A stretch of 5,375 nt of DNA, taken from an uncultured Collinsella sp. (GTDB lineage Bacteria > Actinomycetota > Coriobacteriia > Coriobacteriales > Coriobacteriaceae). The position numbers and the translations under genes were made by a program. The DNA is taken from positions 1 through 5,375 of the forward strand of contig CABUTP010000111.1 in assembly GCA_902494545.1 (NCBI GenBank). The letters run 5' to 3'. The notes below the pieces were generated by a model that made no database searches, was not told the DNA's origin, and was given only the letters and a program-made list of their open reading frames with translations. Every line of letters begins with the position of its first letter. Positions within the stretch are counted from its first letter, which is position 1. This document shows positions 1-4,008 of the stretch, piece by piece.

Positions 1-43
1 ACGGGCGATTTCCAAATGAAGGGGAGAAGATGGTTTCAGTCAT
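1..43 (-). CDS. N-terminus of a leftward gene, probably an AAA-type ATP-binding protein (partial)
   Basis: Only 14 codons are in the window, read leftward from the ATG at 43-41: MTETIFSPSFGNRP. The start is supported by an AAAGGAG Shine-Dalgarno (complement of 48-54) four bases before the ATG. The F-S-P-S-F-G-x-x-P pattern resembles, from memory, the N-terminus of a family of bacterial AAA ATP-binding proteins that begin like NPFTPSFG and reach a G-R-x-x-L box and then a Walker A motif. None of those ATPase motifs lies inside this window, so the family call is an inference from the first residues only. The gene is divergent from the glucosidase gene and has a purine-rich leader. That a gene starts here is more certain than its identity. 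Confidence 0.5.
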   Translation of the reverse strand, partial: MTETIFSPSFGNRP

Positions 44-46
44 GAG

Positions 47-86
47 TCTCCTTTCCTTTTTTTCCTATTTTTTCCTTTTTTCCCTA
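47..86. repeat. Polypyrimidine/polypurine tract with imperfect tandem repeats
   Basis: Of the 40 bases, 38 are pyrimidines on the + strand. The tract contains runs of seven, six and six T (57-63, 68-73, 76-81) separated by CCTA, CC and CCCTA, so it reads as imperfect 8-11 base tandem repeats. On the minus strand it forms a purine-only leader with several AGG cores just ahead of the Shine-Dalgarno and ATG of the leftward gene. Its composition differs sharply from the GC-rich surroundings. Confidence 0.75.
48..54 (-). promoter_or_regulatory. Shine-Dalgarno of the leftward gene
   Basis: The complement reads AAAGGAG and ends four bases before the leftward ATG at 43. It is the strongest ribosome-binding site in the window apart from the AGGAGG opposite 2007-2012, and it is the main reason for accepting a gene start at the left edge. 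The spacing is on the short side. Confidence 0.55.
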
Positions 87-91
87 TTCAG

Positions 92-196
92 TCAAATGAG
101 TTGCTGGACGAAGGCGGCTACGTAGGCCTCATCGGTAAAAACCTCGACATCGCCGTGGACTAGAATCTTCCGTCTCAATCTGTAACATCTAGCGGG
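92..196 (-). pseudogene. Possible broken small gene or C-terminal gene remnant
   Basis: Reading leftward, the frame is open from a stop at 199-197 to a TGA at 94-92 and ends in a protein-like tail, VFTDEAYVAAFVQQLI, with mostly C or G in third positions. No good start exists in this frame; a TTG at 178-176 lacks a Shine-Dalgarno. In another leftward frame an ATG at 188-186 begins MLQIETED. Removing one T from the stretch near 164-168 would join it smoothly to LVHGDVEVFTDEA, giving a protein of about 31 residues. This suggests a frameshifted small gene or the remnant of a longer one. I do not recognise the family. The opposite strand also has a short plausible tail (101-163, ending LIGKNLDIAVD then TAG), so even the strand is uncertain. 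Confidence 0.3.
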
Positions 197-228
197 CTAA
201 ATCGTCTCTACCTGTTACAGATCGAGAC
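172..228. repeat. 16-bp inverted repeat with TGTWACA cores; possible operator
   Basis: The arm GTCTCAATCTGTAACA (172-187) is matched by TGTTACAGATCGAGAC (213-228), complementary except at one position that becomes a U-G wobble in leftward RNA. Because TGTAACA is the reverse complement of TGTTACA, the arms also read as a direct repeat: 171-190 and 203-222 match at 15 of 20 positions, spaced 32 bp or about three helical turns. CTGTTACAG (212-220 region) is itself palindromic. The central 25 bases contain a smaller TAGC-GG-GCTA palindrome. Paired half-sites in register on one DNA face suit a regulator site between divergent genes, but a leftward RNA hairpin is equally possible. Confidence 0.45.
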
Positions 229-231
229 AAA

Positions 232-287
232 CCGCCCCAAACCACCACAAAGGCGCCTGTCTCCTTTGTGGTGGTTTGGGCAGGCGG
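232..287. repeat. Perfect 18-bp hairpin, possibly a dispersed REP/MITE-like element
   Basis: CCCAAACCACCACAAAGG (236-253) is perfectly complementary to 263-280, around a nine-base loop (254-262). CCGC (232-235) and GCGG (284-287) extend the stem beyond a three-base bulge. Neither side has a T-run, so it is not a typical intrinsic terminator in either direction. The leftward loop and flanks read GGAGACAGGCGCC, which resembles, from memory, the GACAGGCACC-type core of hairpins scattered between genes in many genomes. The mobile or dispersed nature is an inference. Confidence 0.6.
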
Positions 288-363
288 GTATCAAAAAGTG
301 TCAGATTGGGGTGGCTGTCGAGCGCCCGCGTGCGAAAAGAAGTGTCGACCTGCGCCGCTGTCG

Positions 364-392
364 TTGGGCGAGGCCCTATTTGCGGGGATACT
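364..392 (+). promoter_or_regulatory. Probable sigma70-type promoter of the GH1 gene
   Basis: A -35-like TTGGGC (364-369) and a -10-like GATACT (387-392) are separated by exactly 17 bases. Transcription would begin near 399, giving a leader of about 30 bases that holds the GAAAGG ribosome-binding site (415-420). The -35 box is weak (three of six consensus bases) and the -10 fair (four of six). No convincing catabolite-repression site or antiterminator hairpin overlaps it. Confidence 0.45.
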
Positions 393-428
393 AAAACCAC
401 GACAAGCAGCGTATGAAAGGATCGATGC

Positions 429-1859
429 ATGGCTTTCCGTAATGACTTCCTGTGGGGCGGCGCGACGGCTGCTAACCAGTGCGAGGGCGCCTACAACGTG
501 GACGGCCGCGGCTTGGCCAACGTGGACGTGGCTCCGCACGGCCCCGAGCGCTATGCGGTGGTCTCCGGCCAGCGCAAGATGCTCGACTTCGAGGACGGCT
601 ATTACTATCCCGCGCAGACCGGCATCGATTTCTATCACCACTACAAGGAGGACATCGCCCTCTTTGCCGAGATGGGCTTTAAGACCTTCCGCATGAGCCT
701 GGCGTGGACCCGCATCTTCCCCAACGGCGACGAGACCGAGCCCAACGAGGCTGGCCTGGCCTTCTACGAGGACGTATTCCGCGAGTGTCAGGCGCACGGC
801 ATCGAGCCGCTCGTGACCATCACGCACTTCGACTGCCCGATTCACCTCATCAAGGAGTACGGCGGCTGGCGCAACCGCAAACTCATCGACTTCTACAAGA
901 ATCTCGCGACCACGATCTTCACCCGCTACAAGGGTCTGGTGAAGTACTGGCTCACCTTTAACGAGATCAATATGATTCTGCACCTGCCGTTTATGGGTGC
1001 CGGTCTGGTCTTTGAGGAGGGCGAGAACAAGGAGGCCGTCGAGTACCTGGCCGCCCACAACGAGCTCGTCGCCAGCGCTTGGGCAACCAAGATCGCCCAC
1101 GAGATCGACTCCGAGGTCAAGATCGGCTGCATGCTCGCCGCAGGTAGCTACTACCCCTACAGCTGCCGTCCGGGCGATGTGCGCCAGGCGCAGCTCGACA
1201 ATCAGGACAATTACTTCTTCGTCGACGTCCAGAGCCGCGGCTACTACCCGGCCTATGCCGTCAAGAAGCTCGAGCGTCTGGGCATCGATGTGGGCATGAC
1301 GGACGAGGACCGCGAGATCCTGGCCGCCAACACCGTCGACTTCATCAGCTTTAGCTACTACAGCACCCGTTGCTCCGCCGGTGCCGATAACCCCGATGTC
1401 GAGCGCACCCAGGGCAACGCCTTCGCCGGCGCCAAGAACCCCTACCTGCAGCAGAGCCAGTGGGGCTGGGCCATCGATCCGCTGGGCTTCCGTATTACGC
1501 TCAACGACCTGTACGACCGTTATCAGAAGCCGCTGTTTGTGGTCGAGAACGGTCTGGGCGCCAAGGATGTTGTCGAGGAGGACGGCTCCATCAACGACGA
1601 CTACCGTATCGACTATCTGCGCCAGCATATTGCCGCGATGCGCGATGCGGTGACCGAGGACGGCGTTGACCTGCTGGGCTACACCACCTGGGGCCCGATC
1701 GACCTGGTGTCTGCCGGCACGGGCGAGATGTCCAAGCGCTACGGCTTTATCTATGTGGACCGCGACGACGCCGGCAACGGTACCCTCAAGCGTTCCAAGA
1801 AGAAGAGCTTTGACTGGTACAAGAAGGTAATCGCCACCAACGGCGAGGACCTGTCCTAA
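429..1859 (+). CDS. 6-phospho-beta-glucosidase, glycoside hydrolase family 1
   Basis: A cytoplasmic retaining glycosidase that should hydrolyse 6-phosphorylated beta-glucosides (cellobiose-, arbutin- or salicin-type sugars delivered by a PTS) to glucose 6-phosphate and an aglycone or sugar. The 476 residues form one complete GH1 barrel of normal family length. Visible marks are the N-terminal FLWGGATAANQCEGAY (7-22), the acid/base Glu179 in TFNEIN (176-181), the nucleophile Glu373 in VVENG (371-375), and WGPIDLVSAG (421-430) followed by MSKRYGF (434-440). Plain beta-glucosidases carry a Glu where Ser428 stands; Ser428 with Lys436 and Tyr438 forms the usual phosphate-binding set of 6-phospho enzymes. 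The closest remembered types are BglA and AscB of E. coli; glucosidase versus galactosidase preference is inferred. There is no signal peptide or membrane segment. GAAAGG ends eight bases before the ATG and supports the start. No PTS or antiterminator gene is adjacent, which is unusual for this enzyme. Confidence 0.96.
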   Translation: MAFRNDFLWGGATAANQCEGAYNVDGRGLANVDVAPHGPERYAVVSGQRKMLDFEDGYYYPAQTGIDFYHHYKEDIALFAEMGFKTFRMSLAWTRIFPNGDETEPNEAGLAFYEDVFRECQAHGIEPLVTITHFDCPIHLIKEYGGWRNRKLIDFYKNLATTIFTRYKGLVKYWLTFNEINMILHLPFMGAGLVFEEGENKEAVEYLAAHNELVASAWATKIAHEIDSEVKIGCMLAAGSYYPYSCRPGDVRQAQLDNQDNYFFVDVQSRGYYPAYAVKKLERLGIDVGMTDEDREILAANTVDFISFSYYSTRCSAGADNPDVERTQGNAFAGAKNPYLQQSQWGWAIDPLGFRITLNDLYDRYQKPLFVVENGLGAKDVVEEDGSINDDYRIDYLRQHIAAMRDAVTEDGVDLLGYTTWGPIDLVSAGTGEMSKRYGFIYVDRDDAGNGTLKRSKKKSFDWYKKVIATNGEDLS

Positions 1860-1962
1860 GGGCACTGAGGCGCTCAACCTTGGGGCTCCAACCCTCCTCG
1901 CGTACCTAAGTACGCTTCGTCGGGCTTGTCGCTCCCAATCTTGAGCACCTCAGGCCCTTAGG
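1855..1962. repeat. Long imperfect inverted repeat starting in the GH1 stop region
   Basis: CCTAAGGGC (1855-1863) pairs with GCCCTTAGG (1954-1962). The stem continues with CTGAGG (1865-1870) to CCTCAG (1948-1953), GCTCAA (1872-1877) to TTGAGC (1941-1946) and TTGGG (1880-1884) to CCCAA (1934-1938). After a poorly paired middle, a closing stem GCGTAC (1900-1905) pairs with GTACGC (1910-1915) around a CTAA loop. The left arm includes the TAA stop of the glucosidase gene. The size and near-palindromic form suggest a MITE-like or dispersed intergenic element. It may also act as a transcript-end structure, although no T-run follows. Confidence 0.7.
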
Positions 1963-2015
1963 GGGCGGGTCTGGCCGCTGTGAATTTCGCGTGCTCATCC
2001 CCATAGCCTCCTGAC

Positions 2016-2056
2016 CAAGGCGCCCGGCGAGCAGCTCATGCTCGCCGGGTGCCTTG
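2016..2056. terminator. 18-bp GC-rich hairpin, likely terminator-like
   Basis: CAAGGCGCCCGGCGAGCA (2016-2033) pairs with 2039-2056 around the loop GCTCA; the only irregular position is a G-T (G-U in RNA) pair. On the + strand an ATTTT (2067-2071) lies about ten bases beyond the stem, too far for a textbook intrinsic terminator; the leftward side has no T-run. Its position after the glucosidase and before the sensor-operon promoter suits a transcription-unit boundary. A role as RNA stabiliser or rho-dependent end is an alternative. Confidence 0.45.
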
Positions 2057-2084
2057 CCGTCTGCGGATTTTGGGACATGTGGCC

Positions 2085-2113
2085 CGCTTTTTGAGCCTGC
2101 CTGTCGGTACACT
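2085..2113 (+). promoter_or_regulatory. Probable promoter of the sensor operon
   Basis: TACACT (2108-2113), followed by an A-run, is a good -10 element with T1, A2 and T6 conserved. The -35 position at 17-base spacing is only CGCTTT (2085-2090), so the upstream box is weak. Transcription would start near 2119-2121. The transcript would be almost leaderless if translation began at the ATG at 2123, or have a leader of about 87 bases if it began at 2207. Confidence 0.45.
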
Positions 2114-2154
2114 AAAAGCACTATGGGTACCCGCGCACGACATACTGGCCACGC

Positions 2155-2194
2155 GGCCGCCCGATCCGCGCCCGTAGCGGATCCTAGGGGCGGC
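2155..2194 (+). promoter_or_regulatory. Two-tier GC-rich hairpin before the sensor gene start
   Basis: GCCGCCC (2155-2161) pairs with GGGCGGC (2188-2194), and inside it GATCCGC (2163-2169) pairs with GCGGATC (2177-2183) around the loop GCCCGTA. The structure ends 12 bases before the ATG at 2207, and the weak AGG ribosome-binding core (2195-2197) starts immediately after it. If this stretch is untranslated, the hairpin could control access to the start region. If translation begins at 2123, it would only be structured coding RNA. Confidence 0.4.
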
Positions 2195-2206
2195 AGGCTC
2201 TTCGCC

Positions 2207-4006
2207 ATGCCGCGATTCCTTGTTGGCATAACACATCAGGTATACCGTCACCGCGTCTTTGCTATCGCTGGCGCCATCACCGCACTGTTCCTCATGCTTT
2301 TGGCAGTCTTGCCGGCGCTGTTCGCCTTCGATCCCAAACTTTCCAACGCCGTGCCCGCCTATAGCGAGGTGTCCAAAGAGGTCGTGGATGCGCTCGTCCA
2401 TTCGAGCTCTCTCCCGTTGCTTGTCGCCGCAATTGTATTTTCGATTTGGGGCGTATCGGTCTATCTGCGCTGTTTGGACTATGTGTTGCGCCGCCGCCTT
2501 GTTGCCATCGCCACCATCTGCACCCTGTGGATGATCGAAGTCATTCTCAAGTACAAGTCGTTCACGCCGTTCTATGCCACCGTGCTGTGGTACCTGTACT
2601 ACGTGCCCATGACGCTCATTCCGCTGCTCTACCAGTTGTGTGGCCTGCGCCTTGCGGGCCTGGAGCAACACCGCCTGGGTCGCCGCTACTGCGCCGCGCT
2701 GTGGATTGTGGCCATCCTGCTTATCGGATTTGTGCTCACCAACGATTTTCACCAGCAGGTCTTCCACTTTGACCGCACAAGCGACACCTGGAGCAACGAC
2801 TACACCTACGGCTGGGGCTATTTCGCCGTCCTCGTGTGGACGGCCTTTGACTTCGTGGCCTTTTTTATCCTGGTTGGTCGGTCCTCGTCCTTCCGCATCC
2901 AGCGTTTTTCGGGCACGGCGGCGCTCGTACTGCTGGGTGGCGCATTCTTTGCCATCTCGTATGCGCTGCGCGTGCCCTGGGCATGGAGGCTCAACTTTTC
3001 GCTCGTCTATTGCGTCCTGTGCGTGGTGGCGATGGAAATCTGTCTCGATTGCGGTGTCATTCCGTCGTATCACGACATCGCCGGCATCTTCGGCACCTTG
3101 CCGCTCGACCTCAAAGTTCTAACGCGCGATCTGCAGGAAGTCTATGCCACGCCGGTGTCAAAGCCAATGCTGGTAGGCGTGCGCGAGGAGTTGCGGACCC
3201 AGGAGCACGGCCGCGCCCATGCCTTTGCCGTGGCATCCGATCCCGATGTAATGTATCGCACCTTTCCGCTGCTGGGTGGATCGGCGCTGCTTGCCCAAGA
3301 CGTGTCGGAGCTCAACGAGCTTAACCGTGAACTGGCACATCGTCGCATGGAGCTGCAGCGTCAAAACGAGCTGCTCGCCGCCGACTACGACCTTAAGACG
3401 CATTTGGCAGATCAAGAGGCCGAGACCTTGCTGGTCCAAGACGTGGACCAAGCGCTTGCCCGCGCGCTCGAAGGGATGTACGACCTGCTGAGCTCGCTGC
3501 CGCCGTTGACCGATGAAGCGTCTTCGCACGAGCGTTATCGCATGCTGCAGCGCGCCAAGATGCTCGTCGCCTATTGCAAACGCAAGGGGTCGCTCACGTT
3601 GGCACAGCACGGGGAGAGCGGTTTTGATCGCGACCGCATTCAGCTCATTGCCAACGAGCTCGCAAGCGACCTGCGCACCATCGATATCGATTGCGCCTCG
3701 ATTATCGCCATACGGCGCCCGTTGCACGCCAGTACGGTAAGCGCCCTGTACGACTGCGTGTATGACTTTGCGTTTTTTGCCTACACCACCGACCATCCGG
3801 CGCTTATGTATCACTTGGGCGACCATGACCGATGCAGTGTCGAGCTGCGCGCCACGCTTTTTTCCAACGATGATGCAGATCTTTCGCAGACGCCCGCTGC
3901 GCAAGAGCTCGAAAGCGCTCTGCAAGGGCGCAACGTGGCATACCGCTTTGAGGGCGAGCCCGGCCAGCTGCGCATGATCGTCTTGATGCCGAGGGCGGGT
4001 GAGTGA
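2207..4006 (+). CDS. 7TM sensor protein with a degenerate histidine-kinase-like C-terminus
   Basis: The 599 residues begin with about eight hydrophobic segments (roughly 17-40, 69-89, 97-114, 122-144, 162-178, 202-224, 235-255, 262-278). The motif NDFHQQVF (179-186) followed by YGWGYF is typical of the histidine-kinase N-terminal 7TM family. A soluble linker (280-364), a charged coiled coil (365-405) and a kinase-like helical region with AYCKRKGSL (455-463) follow. The C-terminal part around YDCVYDFAFF (515-524) sits where an ATP-binding N-box would be, but no N-box, no glycine-rich box and no E-L-H-D-type phospho-acceptor is visible. It is therefore probably a receptor or scaffold, not an active kinase. 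The ATG at 2207 was preferred to the in-frame ATG at 2123 because the extra 28 codons use rare arginine codons for four of five arginines and overlap a hairpin. The longer 627-residue form remains possible. The next gene starts two bases after this stop. Confidence 0.9.
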   Translation: MPRFLVGITHQVYRHRVFAIAGAITALFLMLLAVLPALFAFDPKLSNAVPAYSEVSKEVVDALVHSSSLPLLVAAIVFSIWGVSVYLRCLDYVLRRRLVAIATICTLWMIEVILKYKSFTPFYATVLWYLYYVPMTLIPLLYQLCGLRLAGLEQHRLGRRYCAALWIVAILLIGFVLTNDFHQQVFHFDRTSDTWSNDYTYGWGYFAVLVWTAFDFVAFFILVGRSSSFRIQRFSGTAALVLLGGAFFAISYALRVPWAWRLNFSLVYCVLCVVAMEICLDCGVIPSYHDIAGIFGTLPLDLKVLTRDLQEVYATPVSKPMLVGVREELRTQEHGRAHAFAVASDPDVMYRTFPLLGGSALLAQDVSELNELNRELAHRRMELQRQNELLAADYDLKTHLADQEAETLLVQDVDQALARALEGMYDLLSSLPPLTDEASSHERYRMLQRAKMLVAYCKRKGSLTLAQHGESGFDRDRIQLIANELASDLRTIDIDCASIIAIRRPLHASTVSALYDCVYDFAFFAYTTDHPALMYHLGDHDRCSVELRATLFSNDDADLSQTPAAQELESALQGRNVAYRFEGEPGQLRMIVLMPRAGE

Positions 4007-4008
4007 CG

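Noticed and set aside
101..163. A rightward C-terminal tail ending LIGKNLDIAVD then TAG
   Set aside because: It could be the end of a + strand gene, but the frame upstream is the pyrimidine tract and then a stop at 17-19, with no start. The minus-strand reading of the same bases looks more protein-like.
296..363. Repeated AAGTGTC (296-302, 340-346) and TGTCG words (316, 343, 359) upstream of the GH1 promoter
   Set aside because: The words are short, irregularly spaced (16-27 bases) and not palindromic as pairs, so an operator call is not supported.
268..696. A 142-codon rightward frame overlapping the GH1 start
   Set aside because: It starts inside the right arm of the 18-bp hairpin and then runs out of frame over the GH1 gene with a low-complexity product.
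291..1877. A 528-codon open frame antisense to the glucosidase gene
   Set aside because: It is a mirror of the GC-rich codon bias of the real gene; the sense strand carries all GH1 motifs, and the antisense product is a repetitive V/A/L/G/D-rich sequence with no recognisable domain or ribosome-binding site.
2036..3073. A 345-codon leftward open frame across the 5' part of the 7TM sensor gene
   Set aside because: Its product is a hydrophilic, His/Gln/Glu-rich shadow of the membrane helices on the other strand, without family features.
3158..3925. A 255-codon leftward open frame inside the 7TM sensor gene
   Set aside because: It lies entirely opposite a well-supported coding region and shows no motif or start signal.
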